From: Croceibacterium aestuarii
Lineage (GTDB): Bacteria; Pseudomonadota; Alphaproteobacteria; Sphingomonadales; Sphingomonadaceae
Assembly: GCF_030657335.1 (NCBI RefSeq)
Contig: NZ_CP131039.1
Location: forward strand, 930,001-994,000
DNA: 64,000 bases
Direction of reading: 5' to 3'
Made by a program: the position numbers and the translations under genes. Below the pieces are notes generated by a model, which searched no databases, was not told the DNA's origin, and was given only the letters and a program-made list of their open reading frames with translations. This document shows, in pieces, positions 18,772-31,037 of the stretch. The stretch's first letter is position 1. Every line of letters starts with the position of its first letter.

Positions 18772-20279
18772 GCGCCTATCGCCTGCTTCGAGACCTGGAG
18801 TTCGACGACGAGCCCGCCCGGCTCGAAACGGCGCTGCCACGAACCGCCGAGCTGCCCGGTCACGCTCATTTCGACGAGGCGCGAGCCGAAACCATCGGCC
18901 GGCTCCTCGTCGGGTGTGCTGCCGCCGTGTTCGGTCCAAGTCAGCAGCAGCATGTCGGCGTCGTCGCGCACGGCGAGGTCGACGTGGCCGCCAGCGGCCG
19001 CCAGCGCACCGTACTTCGCCGAATTGGTCGCCAGCTCGTGGAACACCAGCGCCAGCGGCGTCGCCGCGCGGCTGGCGATCGCGCAGTCGTCACCGCTGAT
19101 CCGGACGCGGCCGCCGTCGCCGCTGCCGTAAGGGGCGAACAGTTCCCCCAGCAGGCCGAGCAGGTTGTCGCGTTCGGCACCGTCTGTGGGGCGGACGAAA
19201 TCATGCGCGCGGCCGAGCGCGCGGATGGTCTGCGTCAGGCTATCGGCAAAGGGCTTGTGTTCGGGCTGCGAGCGGACCGAGAGACTGACCAGTCCGGCAA
19301 TCACAGCGAAGATGTTCTTGATACGGTGCGACAGCTCCTTGGCCAGGAGATCGCGGCTTTCCGAGAGGCGGCGCGTCTCGTCAATGTCGGTCATGGTGCC
19401 GAACCACTGCACCACCTTGCCGTCGCCGCCGATCATCGGCACCGCCCGCGTGAGCATCCAGCGGTATTCGCCGTCGAAGCGCCGAAGCCGGTTTTCGTAT
19501 TCGAAAGGCTTCGCGTCGGCGATCGATTGCTCCCACGCCGCAATCATCGGTGCGTAATCGTCGGGGTGGACGAAGACCGCGCCGCCCTGGCTCAGGTCGC
19601 CGAGCGGCGCGCCGGTGAATTCGAACCACCGGCGGTTGAAGTAATTGGGCCTGCCCTCGGGGCCGGCCGACCAGGCGATGTCGGGGATCGAATCCGCCAT
19701 CGCCTTGAGACGGGCGTCGCTCCGCTCGAGTTCGCGCGCCGACCTCAGGTCCGCCCGCCGCGCCCTCAGCCGCCGCATGACCGCAGCGGTGAGCACGGTC
19801 AGGCCCTGCCGCTGCAGCGCGGTCAACCCGTCCTTGCGCGGCACGGAGTCGATGACGCAGAGTGAGCCGAGCGGTGCGCCCTCCTCGGACACCAGCGGCA
19901 TCCCGGCGTAAAAGCGAATGTGGGGCGGCCCGGTCACCAGCGGATTGTCCGCAAAGCGTGCGTCCGCCGTCGCGTCCGGGACCACCATCCCTTCGGCGAG
20001 GAGCATGGCGTAGGCGCAGAAAGACATTTCGCGCGGCGTCTCGCTGGCGTCCAGCCCGGCGCGGGCGAGGAAGCGCTGGCGCTCTTCCTCGACCAGGCTG
20101 ACCAGCGCGATAGGGGCATCGCACAGCCGCGCGGCGAATTCGGCAATCGCACCGAGTTCCGGGTCGTCTTGCAGCGAATCGAGACCATAGCTCGCGAGCA
20201 GGCGCTCGCGGTCCGCCTCGGGAGGGGTGCGCGGCGCGAGGGGAGCCGCTTGGGCCCGGGATTCGGTTTCAATTTTCAA
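18768..20279 (-). CDS. HWE-family sensor histidine kinase (GAF-PAS-kinase), soluble
   Basis: Cytoplasmic sensor of 503 residues without membrane segments. A GAF domain (about 30-175, with FCAYAM and RFYAGMPL) is followed by a PAS domain with PAC (about 205-320, [21 protein letters not shown]). The kinase core has phospho-His in [20 protein letters not shown] and the WTE motif (LLTWTEHGG). His, Trp and Glu in these places define the HWE family, typical of alphaproteobacteria, often linked to light or general stress signalling. The GAF domain lacks an obvious bilin cysteine, so phytochrome activity is not suggested. No response regulator is adjacent. Confidence 0.92.
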   Translation of the reverse strand: MKIETESRAQAAPLAPRTPPEADRERLLASYGLDSLQDDPELGAIAEFAARLCDAPIALVSLVEEERQRFLARAGLDASETPREMSFCAYAMLLAEGMVVPDATADARFADNPLVTGPPHIRFYAGMPLVSEEGAPLGSLCVIDSVPRKDGLTALQRQGLTVLTAAVMRRLRARRADLRSARELERSDARLKAMADSIPDIAWSAGPEGRPNYFNRRWFEFTGAPLGDLSQGGAVFVHPDDYAPMIAAWEQSIADAKPFEYENRLRRFDGEYRWMLTRAVPMIGGDGKVVQWFGTMTDIDETRRLSESRDLLAKELSHRIKNIFAVIAGLVSLSVRSQPEHKPFADSLTQTIRALGRAHDFVRPTDGAERDNLLGLLGELFAPYGSGDGGRVRISGDDCAIASRAATPLALVFHELATNSAKYGALAAAGGHVDLAVRDDADMLLLTWTEHGGSTPDEEPADGFGSRLVEMSVTGQLGGSWQRRFEPGGLVVELQVSKQAIGA

Positions 20280-20428
20280 TAATTTGCCTCGGATTGGCTG
20301 CTAGAGTAATTTTTCGCCCGGCAAAAGAGGCTAGTCGGTCCAGGCCGCGCGCCAAAGTGCTTACACCCGAAACCGGTTTGCGCGGGCGACAGGGCGCGGC
20401 TATGCGCCCGGCTGAAGAGGATATTCCC

Positions 20429-21589
20429 ATGCGCGCCACTCCCGACTTCGATTTTGCCCTCGGCGAGAATGCCGAGATGATCCGCGAGACTGTCGCTCGC
20501 TTTGCCGACGAGCAGATAGCACCGCTGGCCGAGGCGATCGATCGCGAGGATCGCTTTCCCGAGCCTCTGTGGCAGGCGATGGGTGAACTGGGCCTGCACG
20601 GCATCACCGTGCCCGAGGCGGACGGGGGTCTCGGTCTCGGCTACCTCGAACATGTCGTCGCCATCGAGGAGGTCAGCCGGGCGAGCGCTTCGGTCGGGCT
20701 CAGTTACGGGGCCCATTCGAACTTGTGCGTCAATCAAATCGCCCGCTGGGGCACGACCGAACAGAAGGCCAAGTACCTGCCCGGGCTGATCAGCGGCGAA
20801 CACGTCGGTGCGCTGGCGATGAGCGAGCCGGGTGCCGGATCGGACGTCGTCTCGATGAAATTGAAAGCCGAAGCCGTGCAGGGCGGCTATGTGCTCAACG
20901 GGACCAAGTTCTGGATCACCAACGGCCACATTGCCGATACCCTGGTGGTCTACGCAAAGACCGATCCGGCCGCGGGCAGCAAGGGGATCACCGCCTTTCT
21001 GATCGAGAAGGACTTTGAGGGTTTCGCTCCGGGCCAGAAGATCGACAAGCTCGGCATGCGCGGCAGCCCGACCAGCGAGCTGGTGTTCGACGACTGCCAC
21101 GTGCCCGAAGACAACGTGCTCGGCGAAGTCGGGCAGGGGGTAAAGGTGTTGATGAGCGGGCTCGACTACGAGCGCGCGGTGCTCGCCGGGGTCCAGCTCG
21201 GCATCATGCAGGCCTGCCTCGACACCGTGATTCCCTATGTCCGCGAGCGGCATCAGTTCGGCAAGGCGATCGGCCACTTCCAGCTGATGCAGGCCAAGGT
21301 CGCCGACATGTACGTCGCGCTGCAATCGGCCCGCGCCTACACCTATGCAGTGGCCCGCGCCTGCGATGCCGGCAAGACCACCCGGTTCGACGCCGCCGGC
21401 GCGATCCTGCTCGCGTCGGAGAACGCCTTCCGCGTCGCCGGCGAGGCGATTCAGGCGCTCGGCGGGGCCGGTTACACGACCGACTGGCCGGTCGAACGCT
21501 ATTTGCGCGATGCGAAATTGCTCGACATCGGCGCGGGGACCAACGAGATTCGGCGGATGCTGATCGGTCGGGAACTGATCGGGCTCTAG
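20429..21589 (+). CDS. ivd: Isovaleryl-CoA dehydrogenase
   Basis: FAD acyl-CoA dehydrogenase of 386 residues oxidising isovaleryl-CoA to 3-methylcrotonyl-CoA in leucine breakdown. The catalytic base is Glu248 in [11 protein letters not shown], the position used by isovaleryl-CoA dehydrogenases. At the usual acyl-CoA dehydrogenase site it has [10 protein letters not shown] with Gly instead of Glu, which fits this subfamily. [11 protein letters not shown] and WITNGHIAD are the family signatures. The start at 20429 follows GAAGAGG; the open frame extends upstream but reads as non-coding. The carboxylase beta subunit of the same pathway lies 2.3 kb downstream, after two unrelated esterase genes. 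Confidence 0.93.
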   Translation: MRATPDFDFALGENAEMIRETVARFADEQIAPLAEAIDREDRFPEPLWQAMGELGLHGITVPEADGGLGLGYLEHVVAIEEVSRASASVGLSYGAHSNLCVNQIARWGTTEQKAKYLPGLISGEHVGALAMSEPGAGSDVVSMKLKAEAVQGGYVLNGTKFWITNGHIADTLVVYAKTDPAAGSKGITAFLIEKDFEGFAPGQKIDKLGMRGSPTSELVFDDCHVPEDNVLGEVGQGVKVLMSGLDYERAVLAGVQLGIMQACLDTVIPYVRERHQFGKAIGHFQLMQAKVADMYVALQSARAYTYAVARACDAGKTTRFDAAGAILLASENAFRVAGEAIQALGGAGYTTDWPVERYLRDAKLLDIGAGTNEIRRMLIGRELIGL

Positions 21590-21701
21590 TCTGCGGGTCG
21601 CCGGGAGCAGAGCCCGTTCCCAACGCGCGACACTTAGTTACTCGACAATGCCGCCGCGACCGGTGACACTGCCCGCCTGATTCCTTGGGAGGGGCAACCG
21701 G

Positions 21702-22712
21702 ATGAAATTTCTGCTCACCGCTCTGGCCGCGGGCCTGGCGCTCGCCGCTGCACCCGCCGCCGCGCAAGACATGGCGCGGCTCAGCTGGCAGACGATGCAC
21801 AGCAAGGCGATGGAAGGGAACCTCGAGGGCAACAGCGCCGACCGCACCGTCCTGGTCGTCACCCCGCCGGGCTACGACGAGCATCCGAACAAGCGCTATC
21901 CGGTGGTCTACTTCCTCCACGGCTACTGGGCGACGCCGCAGATGTACGAGGACATGGCCAAGTTCGAGGAGGCGGTGCAGGGCGCCGCGGCGGACGGCAG
22001 CGAGGTCATCCTCGTCATGCCCGACGGCTATTCCAAGCTGAAGGGCGGGTTCTACTCGAACTCGCCGACGGTCGGGAACTACCAGGATTTCGTCGGCAAG
22101 GATCTCGTCGCCTGGGTCGACAAGACCTACCGCACGATACCCACGCGCGCGGGCCGCGGCCTGTCGGGGCATTCGATGGGTGGCTACGGCACGCTGCGGC
22201 TCGGCATGACCTATCCCGAGACCTTCGACAGTCTGTTTGTAATGAGCGCCTGCTGCCTGGCGCCGATGACCGTCACCCCCGAGGCATTGCAGAAGGCGGC
22301 GGCGATGACGGACGAAGATGCTGCCAAGGCGGATTTCGGCGGGCTGGCCGGGGTTTCCACCCTGGCGGCCTGGGCGCCCGATCCGCACAATCCCCCACTC
22401 TACATAGACACTTCGATGACCGACGACGGCAAGGTCGATCCGCTGGTCAATGCCGAGCTGACGGCCAATGCGATGCTCGCCTGGGTGCCCTCGCACATCC
22501 CGGCGCTGAAGAGCTTCGATGCCATCGCACTCGACATCGGAACCAAGGACTTCTTGCTCGCCCAGAACCAGCAGCTGCACGACCAGTTGACCCATTTCGG
22601 CGTCGAGCACTCATGGACCAATTACGACGGCGACCACGGTAACCGCATCGCCGCGCGGATTCGCAGCGAACTGCTGCCGTTCTTCGCCAAACACTTGGAG
22701 AAAGCCCACTGA
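21702..22712 (+). CDS. Secreted alpha/beta-hydrolase esterase (esterase D / PF00756 type), copy 1
   Basis: Exported esterase of 336 residues with a signal peptide (cleavage near AAAAQ at 20-22). The putative triad is Ser158 in GHSMGGYG, Asp in DIGTKDF and His in YDGDHGN. VVYFLHGY is the oxyanion region. The family includes S-formylglutathione hydrolases, feruloyl esterases and mycolyltransferases; export argues against a formaldehyde role. Ribosome site GGGAGGGG precedes the ATG. It overlaps the next gene by one base (TGATG), and that gene is a clear paralogue with the same EGNLEGNSADR motif, so the pair arose by tandem duplication. Confidence 0.88.
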   Translation: MKFLLTALAAGLALAAAPAAAQDMARLSWQTMHSKAMEGNLEGNSADRTVLVVTPPGYDEHPNKRYPVVYFLHGYWATPQMYEDMAKFEEAVQGAAADGSEVILVMPDGYSKLKGGFYSNSPTVGNYQDFVGKDLVAWVDKTYRTIPTRAGRGLSGHSMGGYGTLRLGMTYPETFDSLFVMSACCLAPMTVTPEALQKAAAMTDEDAAKADFGGLAGVSTLAAWAPDPHNPPLYIDTSMTDDGKVDPLVNAELTANAMLAWVPSHIPALKSFDAIALDIGTKDFLLAQNQQLHDQLTHFGVEHSWTNYDGDHGNRIAARIRSELLPFFAKHLEKAH

Positions 22713-23782
22713 TGCGCATTCTGGTCGCCACCCTCGCCCTCGCCGCTGCCGCCGCGGTTCCCGCCCTCGGCCAGGAGGGCGGCGCGCCCGCCGGCCGTCC
22801 CGCGTTTGTCAACATCACCGCGCCGGCGCCGACGATTCCCGACGGCATCACGGTCGAAAGCCCCAAGGTCCATGGCAAGTCGCTCGAAGGCAACCTCGAA
22901 GGCAATAGCGCCGACCGCGAGGTCATGGTCGTACTGCCGCCGAGCTACGGCAAGGAGCCGGGGCGGCGCTACCCGGTGGTCTACTATCTTCACGGCTTCG
23001 CCATCGATGGGCGCAACTTCTACAACTTCATGAAGGTGCCCGAGGCAGTCGCGGCCAATGCCGAGCAGGGTAACGAGTTCATCGTGGTCGTGCCTGACAC
23101 GCTGACCAAGATGGGCGGCTCGATGTATTCGAACTCCGTGACGACCGGCAACTTCCGCGAGTTCGTCGCCAAGGACCTCGTCGCCTACATCGACAGCCAT
23201 TATCGCACGATCGCCAGCAAGGACGGGCGCGGGCTCGCCGGGCATTCAATGGGCGGCTATGGCACCTGGGTCACCGCGATGACCTATCCCGGCGTGTTCG
23301 ATTCGATCTGGGCGCAGAGCGCCTGCTGCGTGAGCCCGCGCGACGAGACGGTCGAAAGCGCCAAGGCGATGGGAGACGTGCCGATCGCCGGGGTCGACCA
23401 GTCCGGCTTCGGCATGCGCGCCGGCCTCGCCTCGATGACCGCGTGGAGCCCCAACCCCAAGAACCCGCAGTTCTACGCCGACTTCCCGCTCGGGGCCGAC
23501 GGCAAGGTCGACGCGCTCGTCATCGCCAAGTGGGCGAACAATTCGCCGCTGGCGATGGTGCCGAGCCGTATCGATGCCTTGAAGAGCTACGACGCGATCG
23601 GTTCCGACGTCGGCACCAAGGACGGCCTGGTTCGCGACGACACCATGATACACGAGGAACTCGACGATTTCGGTATCGAGCACACGTTCCTGACCTACGA
23701 AGGCACCCACGTCGACAAGATCGCCGAGCGCTTCAAGGACGTCGTCCTTCCGTTCATGGCCAAGCACCTGCAGATGAAGTGA
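22712..23782 (+). CDS. Secreted alpha/beta-hydrolase esterase, tandem copy 2
   Basis: Paralogue of the preceding gene, 356 residues, with its own signal peptide (ends ALGQ). Nucleophile Ser179 is in GHSMGGYGTW, the acid is in VGTKDGL and the His in YEGTHVD. It shares SLEGNLEGNSADR, YPVVYYLHGF, SNSVTTGNF and MSACC/QSACC-type stretches with copy 1, and adds about 20 residues after the signal peptide. The start codon overlaps the previous stop, so both are made from one message. The two products probably act on related esters outside the cytoplasm; substrates are unknown. Confidence 0.88.
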   Translation: MRILVATLALAAAAAVPALGQEGGAPAGRPAFVNITAPAPTIPDGITVESPKVHGKSLEGNLEGNSADREVMVVLPPSYGKEPGRRYPVVYYLHGFAIDGRNFYNFMKVPEAVAANAEQGNEFIVVVPDTLTKMGGSMYSNSVTTGNFREFVAKDLVAYIDSHYRTIASKDGRGLAGHSMGGYGTWVTAMTYPGVFDSIWAQSACCVSPRDETVESAKAMGDVPIAGVDQSGFGMRAGLASMTAWSPNPKNPQFYADFPLGADGKVDALVIAKWANNSPLAMVPSRIDALKSYDAIGSDVGTKDGLVRDDTMIHEELDDFGIEHTFLTYEGTHVDKIAERFKDVVLPFMAKHLQMK

Positions 23783-23860
23783 GCGCATCGCGGCTTGGCC
23801 TTCCCGCTCTCGGCGTCTAGTCACGCCTGAAACCGGATATTTGGGAAGGACAGGGCCGCG

Positions 23861-25462
23861 GTGAGCGCACCCACACTCGACAGCAAGCTCGACCTCGATA
23901 GCCCCGAAGCCAAGGCCCGCGCGGCGCACAACCGTGCCCTGGCCGAGGAATTGCGGGCCAAAGTGGCCGAAGCGGCGCTAGGCGGCAGCGAGAAGTCGCG
24001 CGAACGCCACGTTTCACGCGGCAAGCTTCTGCCGCGCGAGCGGGTCGAGCGCCTGCTCGATCCCGGCTCGCCGTTCCTCGAGATCGGCCAGCTCGCCGCC
24101 AACGGGATGTACGAGGGCGACGTCGCCGGCGCCTCGATGATCGCCGGCATCGGCCGCGTCTCGGGCCGCCAGGTGATGATCGCCGCCAACGATGCGACGG
24201 TGAAGGGTGGCAGCTACTACCCGATGACGGTCAAGAAGCACCTGCGCGCGCAGGAGATCGCTTGGCAGAACCGGCTGCCGTGCATCTACCTCGTCGACAG
24301 CGGCGGGGCCAACCTGCCCTATCAGGCCGAGGTCTTCCCCGACCGCGACCATTTCGGCCGCATTTTCTACAACCAGGCGCAGATGAGCGCCGATCGCATT
24401 CCGCAGATCGCCTGCGTGATGGGCAGCTGCACCGCCGGCGGCGCCTACGTCCCGGCGATGAGCGACGAGAGCGTGATCGTACGCGAACAGGGCACGATCT
24501 TCCTCGCCGGACCGCCCCTGGTGAAGGCTGCGACGGGCGAGGAGATCAGCGCCGAGGACCTCGGCGGCGGCGACCTCCACGCGAAGAAATCGGGCGTGGT
24601 CGACCACCTCGCCGAGAACGACGAGCACGCGCTGACCATCGTGCGCGACATCGTCAGTCACCTCGGGGCGAACGAGGGGGCGAGCCTCGACTTGCGCGAG
24701 CCGCGCCCGCCGAAGTTCGACGCCGAGGAGCTCTATGCGATCGTGCCCGAGGACGTGCGCGCGCCTTACGACGTGCACGAGGTCATCGCCCGGCTGGTCG
24801 ATGGATCCGAGTTCCACGAGTTCAAGGCGCATCACGGCTCGACGCTGGTGTGCGGCTTCGCGCATGTCTGGGGCATGCCGGTGGCGATCCTCGCCAACAA
24901 CGGCGTGCTGTTTTCCGAAAGCGCGCAGAAGGGCGCGCACTTCATCGAACTCGCCTGCCAGCGCGGCATTCCGCTGCTGTTCCTGCAGAACATCTCGGGC
25001 TTCATGGTCGGCGGCAAGTACGAGGCGGAAGGCATCGCCAAGCACGGGGCCAAGCTGGTCACCGCGGTCGCCACGGCGCAGGTGCCCAAGATCACCGTGG
25101 TGATCGGAGGCAGCTTCGGCGCCGGCAACTACGGCATGTGCGGCCGCGCCTATTCCCCGCGCTTCCTGTTCACCTGGCCCAATGCGCGCATCAGCGTGAT
25201 GGGCGGCGAGCAAGCCGCGAGCGTGCTTGCCACCGTCCACCGCGACGCAGAGACATGGTCGAAAGAGGAAGAGGAAGCGTTCAAGGCCCCGATCCGCGAG
25301 ACTTACGAGCGCGAGGGCAACCCGTACTACGCCACCGCCCGCCTGTGGGATGACGGGGTGATCGACCCTGTTCAGACCCGCGACGTGCTCGGCCTCGCGC
25401 TGGCCGCGACGCTCGAAGCGCCGATCCCCGCGCAGCCGAAGTTCGGCGTGTTCCGGATGTAG
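23861..25462 (+). CDS. Methylcrotonyl-CoA carboxylase beta subunit (carboxyltransferase)
   Basis: Carboxyltransferase of 533 residues that moves the biotin-bound carboxyl group to 3-methylcrotonyl-CoA in leucine breakdown. Diagnostic stretches are [57 protein letters not shown] and [11 protein letters not shown]. The length is right for MccB. The start is GTG at 23861 after GGAAGGA. The biotin-carrying alpha subunit, enoyl-CoA hydratase and HMG-CoA lyase, usually in the same liu cluster, are not in this window. A related acyl-CoA carboxylase beta is the alternative, but the neighbouring isovaleryl-CoA dehydrogenase supports this call. Confidence 0.9.
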   Translation: MSAPTLDSKLDLDSPEAKARAAHNRALAEELRAKVAEAALGGSEKSRERHVSRGKLLPRERVERLLDPGSPFLEIGQLAANGMYEGDVAGASMIAGIGRVSGRQVMIAANDATVKGGSYYPMTVKKHLRAQEIAWQNRLPCIYLVDSGGANLPYQAEVFPDRDHFGRIFYNQAQMSADRIPQIACVMGSCTAGGAYVPAMSDESVIVREQGTIFLAGPPLVKAATGEEISAEDLGGGDLHAKKSGVVDHLAENDEHALTIVRDIVSHLGANEGASLDLREPRPPKFDAEELYAIVPEDVRAPYDVHEVIARLVDGSEFHEFKAHHGSTLVCGFAHVWGMPVAILANNGVLFSESAQKGAHFIELACQRGIPLLFLQNISGFMVGGKYEAEGIAKHGAKLVTAVATAQVPKITVVIGGSFGAGNYGMCGRAYSPRFLFTWPNARISVMGGEQAASVLATVHRDAETWSKEEEEAFKAPIRETYEREGNPYYATARLWDDGVIDPVQTRDVLGLALAATLEAPIPAQPKFGVFRM

Positions 25463-25530
25463 CCCGGCCTTCCCCGTTTTTATCGCCGCAAAGGCTTTCC
25501 GAAGGCGGCCGGGCGGAATAGGGCAGTGGC

Positions 25531-26061
25531 ATGGCGAGCGAGGGGGCATTGCAGCGCAAGGCAGCCGAAGCAGGTAGCGTCGCGGTCCATCGCGAGGGCG
25601 AGACGCCGCCGGACATCTTGCTGACCGTGTTGCTGGTGCTGGTCGGGCGCCGCTGGCGTTCGCTGCTCGACGAGAAGCTGCGGCCGACGGGTCAGTCGAG
25701 CGCGCGCATGGAGGCGCTCTCGGCAATCAGGAATTCGCCCCCGCGCAGTGCGCAGGTCGAAATCGCCAAGCGTCTGCGCATCGAAGGACCGACGCTGACG
25801 CGGATGATCGATACGCTGGAGAAAGACGGGCTCGTTGCGCGCCTGCCCGACCCGGCGGATCGCCGCTCCAAACTCTTGCAGCTGACCCCCGCCGGCGATC
25901 AGGCGCTGCAGGAAATCTTCGACCTTGCGGATGTCTATCGTACCCGCCTGCTCGAGGGAATCGACGACGGCGACAAGGTGGCGCTGGCGCGCATTCTGGG
26001 GGGATTGCTCGAGCGTCTCGACGAGGGCTTGGCGGGGGACGGCTCGGGCCAGCCCGCTTGA
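25531..26061 (+). CDS. MarR-family transcriptional regulator
   Basis: Winged-helix regulator of 176 residues. An N-terminal extension of about 25 residues is followed by a MarR fold with QVEIAKRLRIEGPTLTRMID as the helix-turn-helix and LPDPADRRSKLLQLT as the wing. Its position after the carboxylase gene suggests it may control leucine or acyl-CoA catabolism, or an efflux function, but no operator was seen. It precedes trxB on the same strand with a 59-base gap. Confidence 0.88.
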   Translation: MASEGALQRKAAEAGSVAVHREGETPPDILLTVLLVLVGRRWRSLLDEKLRPTGQSSARMEALSAIRNSPPRSAQVEIAKRLRIEGPTLTRMIDTLEKDGLVARLPDPADRRSKLLQLTPAGDQALQEIFDLADVYRTRLLEGIDDGDKVALARILGGLLERLDEGLAGDGSGQPA

Positions 26062-26120
26062 TTGGCGCCCCGCCGCCGCTACCTAGGGGCTGAGGCGATT
26101 CTTCATCAGAGACGGACCAC

Positions 26121-27104
26121 ATGGCGACTCACACCACCCGCATGCTCATCATCGGCTCCGGCCCCGCCGGCCTTTCTGCCGCCATCTACGGCGCGCGTGC
26201 CGGGATGGAGCCGATCGTCGTGCAGGGCCTGCAGCCCGGCGGCCAACTGACCATCACCACCGACGTCGAGAACTACCCGGGCTTCCGCGAGGTTATCCAG
26301 GGGCCGTGGCTGATGCAGGAGATGCAGGCGCAGGCCGAACATGTCGGTACGCGGATGATGTGGGACACCATCACCGAGGTCGACATCGCCGGCGGCACGC
26401 CGTTCAAGGCGATCGGCGACAGCGGCGACGAATATGTCGGCGACGTGCTGGTCATCGCCACCGGGGCGCAGGCCAAGTGGCTCGGCGCGCCGGGCGAGGA
26501 GGCGCTGTCGGGCAAGGGCGTCAGCGCCTGCGCGACCTGCGACGGGTTCTTCTACCGCGGCAAGAAGGTCGCGGTGATCGGCGGCGGCAACACCGCGGTC
26601 GAGGAAGCGCTTTACCTGACCAACCATTCGGACGACGTGACCCTGATCCACCGCCGCGACGAATTGCGCGCGGAGAAGATCCTGCAGGACCGGCTGTTCG
26701 CCCATCCCAAGATCTCGGTGCTGTGGAACAAGACGGTCGAGGAATTCCTCGGCGATCCGGCTGGTGCCGGACTGACCGGCCTGAAACTGCTGGATACCGT
26801 CACCGGCGAATCCAGCGAGTTCGCCTGCGAGGGCGCCTTCGTCGCGATCGGCCATGCCCCGGCGACCGAGCTCTTCAAGGGGAAGCTGGAGATGGACGCA
26901 AACGGCTACCTGCTGGTCGAACCGGGTACGCCGAAGACCAACGTCCCCGGCGTCTTCGCCTGCGGCGACGTGATGGACCACGTCTATCGCCAGGCCGTCA
27001 CGGCCGCGGGCACCGGCTGCATGGCCGCGCTCGACGCCGAGCGGTTTCTCGCGACATTGGAATTCGCCGCCCGCGAAGCCGAACAGGCCGAAGCCGCCGA
27101 GTGA
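26121..27104 (+). CDS. trxB: Thioredoxin-disulfide reductase
   Basis: NADPH-dependent flavoenzyme of 327 residues that reduces thioredoxin. FAD motif IGSGPAGLSAAIYGARA is near residue 11, the redox pair is Cys137/Cys140 in SACATCDGF, and the NADPH motif is GGGNTAVEEAL. The C-terminal GVFACGDVMDHVYRQAVTAAGTGC is the typical FAD-binding end. The length is normal for the low-molecular-weight bacterial type. It supplies electrons for NrdAB, which is also in this window, and for thioredoxin-like proteins. Confidence 0.97.
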   Translation: MATHTTRMLIIGSGPAGLSAAIYGARAGMEPIVVQGLQPGGQLTITTDVENYPGFREVIQGPWLMQEMQAQAEHVGTRMMWDTITEVDIAGGTPFKAIGDSGDEYVGDVLVIATGAQAKWLGAPGEEALSGKGVSACATCDGFFYRGKKVAVIGGGNTAVEEALYLTNHSDDVTLIHRRDELRAEKILQDRLFAHPKISVLWNKTVEEFLGDPAGAGLTGLKLLDTVTGESSEFACEGAFVAIGHAPATELFKGKLEMDANGYLLVEPGTPKTNVPGVFACGDVMDHVYRQAVTAAGTGCMAALDAERFLATLEFAAREAEQAEAAE

Positions 27105-27219
27105 GCTCCGCTAGGCGGTGAGACAGGGCGCACGGCAGCGCGGCGGGACCGGGAACTGGATCCCGGCTCTTCCGTAGTTGTCACCGTGAGCGGGAGGGGC
27201 CCACAGGAAAGGTGCCCCG

Positions 27220-27807
27220 ATGCAGACGCAGACAGCCATTCTCATCCTGATCGCCGCGGCGGTGGTGCTGGCGCTGGCCTTCTGGTTCATCGCCCGGCGC
27301 AAGAACACGGCTGCGCTGCGCGAACACTATGGCGACGAATACGACCGGACGGTCGAAGCCCGCGGCGGCGTGGCCGATGCCGAACGCGATCTCGAAGAGC
27401 GAGAGAAGCGGGTCAAGCATCTCGACATCCGCCCGCTCGGCCTCCAGCAGCGAAGCGAGTTCATCGACGAGTGGCGTGAAGTGAAGGCGGTGTTCGTCGA
27501 CAGCCCGGTTGAAGCGGTACACCACGCCGATCGCCTGCTGGCGGAGATCATGACCGCGCGCGGTTATCCCATGGCCGACTTCGACCGCCGCTACGAAGAC
27601 CTGACCGTCGACCACGGCGAAGTGGCGCGGCACTACCGAGAGGGACACGAGATCGTGCTCAGCTATGGCAGGGACAATGCCTCTACCGAGGATCTGCGAC
27701 AGGCCATGATCCACTTCGAGGCGCTGTTCGACGACCTCGTCAACGAAGTGACAGGCGTCGACAAGACCCGCCCCGTCGACCGCTCGGCGACGACCAGGAT
27801 CGGCTGA
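27220..27807 (+). CDS. Conserved membrane-anchored protein of unknown function
   Basis: Protein of 195 residues with one N-terminal membrane helix (about 7-24) followed by a basic turn (ARRKN) and a soluble, acidic helical domain. Stretches such as LREHYGDEYDRTVE, FIDEWREVKAVFVDSP, RGYPMADFDRRYEDLTVDH and STEDLRQAMIHFEALFDDL match a widely conserved family I recall as hypothetical proteins in actinobacteria and proteobacteria. The function is unknown. The ribosome site is GGAAAGG ahead of ATG 27220. It converges on gyrB. Confidence 0.85.
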   Translation: MQTQTAILILIAAAVVLALAFWFIARRKNTAALREHYGDEYDRTVEARGGVADAERDLEEREKRVKHLDIRPLGLQQRSEFIDEWREVKAVFVDSPVEAVHHADRLLAEIMTARGYPMADFDRRYEDLTVDHGEVARHYREGHEIVLSYGRDNASTEDLRQAMIHFEALFDDLVNEVTGVDKTRPVDRSATTRIG

Positions 27808-27867
27808 CCCGCCTGACTTCGAGGCGATTCGGCCGGACGGGCCTTGCGGCGTCCCTGCCGTGTCCGA

Positions 27868-30597
<2,730 letters not shown>

Positions 30598-30681
30598 TCA
30601 GACGATCGTTGCCGACAGCATCGCGCCGCTAAGGGTGGCGGCAGCGAGGAAGACCAGGATGTGCGATGCGATGGTGCGCAT
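30598..30681 (-). CDS. Tiny hydrophobic protein (27 residues)
   Basis: An ATG at 30681 is preceded at good spacing by CAGGAG and opens a 27-residue frame: Met-Arg-Thr at the start, a basic/polar N-end, then a hydrophobic stretch ILVFLAAATLSGAML. It resembles a single membrane helix or bare signal peptide. A promoter-like repeat and a hairpin lie upstream and a strong terminator downstream, which supports a real small gene. It could be a small membrane protein or toxin-like peptide, or a leader peptide ahead of gyrB. It is seen in sequence only; no family is known to me. Confidence 0.55.
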   Translation of the reverse strand: MRTIASHILVFLAAATLSGAMLSATIV

Positions 30682-30706
30682 GGCGTAGCTCCTGTTCTGG
30701 TTATTC

Positions 30707-30748
30707 GCCGGCTGGGGGCTGGGGGGAGAGGGGTGCCTCCCAGCCGGC
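30707..30748 (-). promoter_or_regulatory. Perfect 10-base hairpin in the 5' leader of the tiny ORF
   Basis: GCCGGCTGGG (30707-30716) is an exact inverted repeat of CCCAGCCGGC (30739-30748) with a 22-base loop that is pyrimidine-rich on the minus strand. It sits between the promoter-like repeat at 30760-30796 and the ribosome site of the 27-residue ORF, so it would form in the transcript leader. Confidence 0.5.
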
Positions 30749-30759
30749 TTGAGCGGTCA

Positions 30760-30796
30760 AATAGTGTTGCATGACATACAACTCAAATGCGAAAAC
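30760..30796 (-). promoter_or_regulatory. Promoter-like repeat A upstream of the tiny ORF
   Basis: Read on the minus strand, this AT-rich stretch begins TTTTCGCATTTG and closely resembles repeat B at 31373-31412 (TTTTCGCACTTG), which lies ahead of the UrcA-like gene. By eye, about 21 of 31 positions agree. It contains an imperfect 17-base palindrome GTTGCATGACATACAAC (30766-30782), and a further TGTTGC...GCAACA inverted repeat lies at 30806-30824. These are likely promoter/operator copies for a shared regulator; this is inference. Confidence 0.45.
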
Positions 30797-30856
30797 CGCG
30801 ACGGTTGTTGCGTAGCGTGCAACAGCCTGTCGCCAATCTTCGAGTGAGCTGAGTGG

Positions 30857-30937
30857 CTACATCCACACGAGCGGGAGCGGATAGCGCCCGGCGCATTCGA
30901 AGTAGGAATTGAGGATTTGCTTGGCGATGCGGAGCAT
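30857..30937 (-). CDS. Possible tiny protein (26 residues)
   Basis: ATG at 30937 with AAAGG eight bases upstream opens a 26-residue frame (begins MLRIAKQILNSYFECAG, ends in Trp-Met). It is amphipathic with one Cys. It lies downstream of the UrcA-like gene on the same strand and upstream of the promoter-like repeat A. It has no known family. It is weaker than the 27-residue ORF because composition and conservation cannot be judged from one sequence. Confidence 0.35.
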   Translation of the reverse strand: MLRIAKQILNSYFECAGRYPLPLVWM

Positions 30938-30988
30938 GATTGGCCTTTCTGTTTGGAAGGGATGGAGGAGAATTCGCGTGCTCGCGGC

Positions 30989-31019
30989 CGGCCCGGGGGA
31001 GAGGAGGAGAGCCGGGCCG
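30989..31019 (-). terminator. Hairpin after the UrcA-like gene
   Basis: CGGCCCGG (30989-30996) pairs with CCGGGCCG (31012-31019) around a purine-rich (plus strand) loop of 15 bases. It lies 19 bases after the UrcA-like stop. The loop composition resembles that of the two hairpins flanking the 27-residue ORF. There is no T-run. Confidence 0.4.
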
Positions 31020-31037
31020 ACCGCAAGGGGGTGAAGG

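Noticed and set aside
18768-20279. Phytochrome-like photoreceptor
   Set aside because: The GAF domain is present but no bilin-binding Cys/His pattern or PHY domain is seen; called a GAF-PAS HWE kinase instead.
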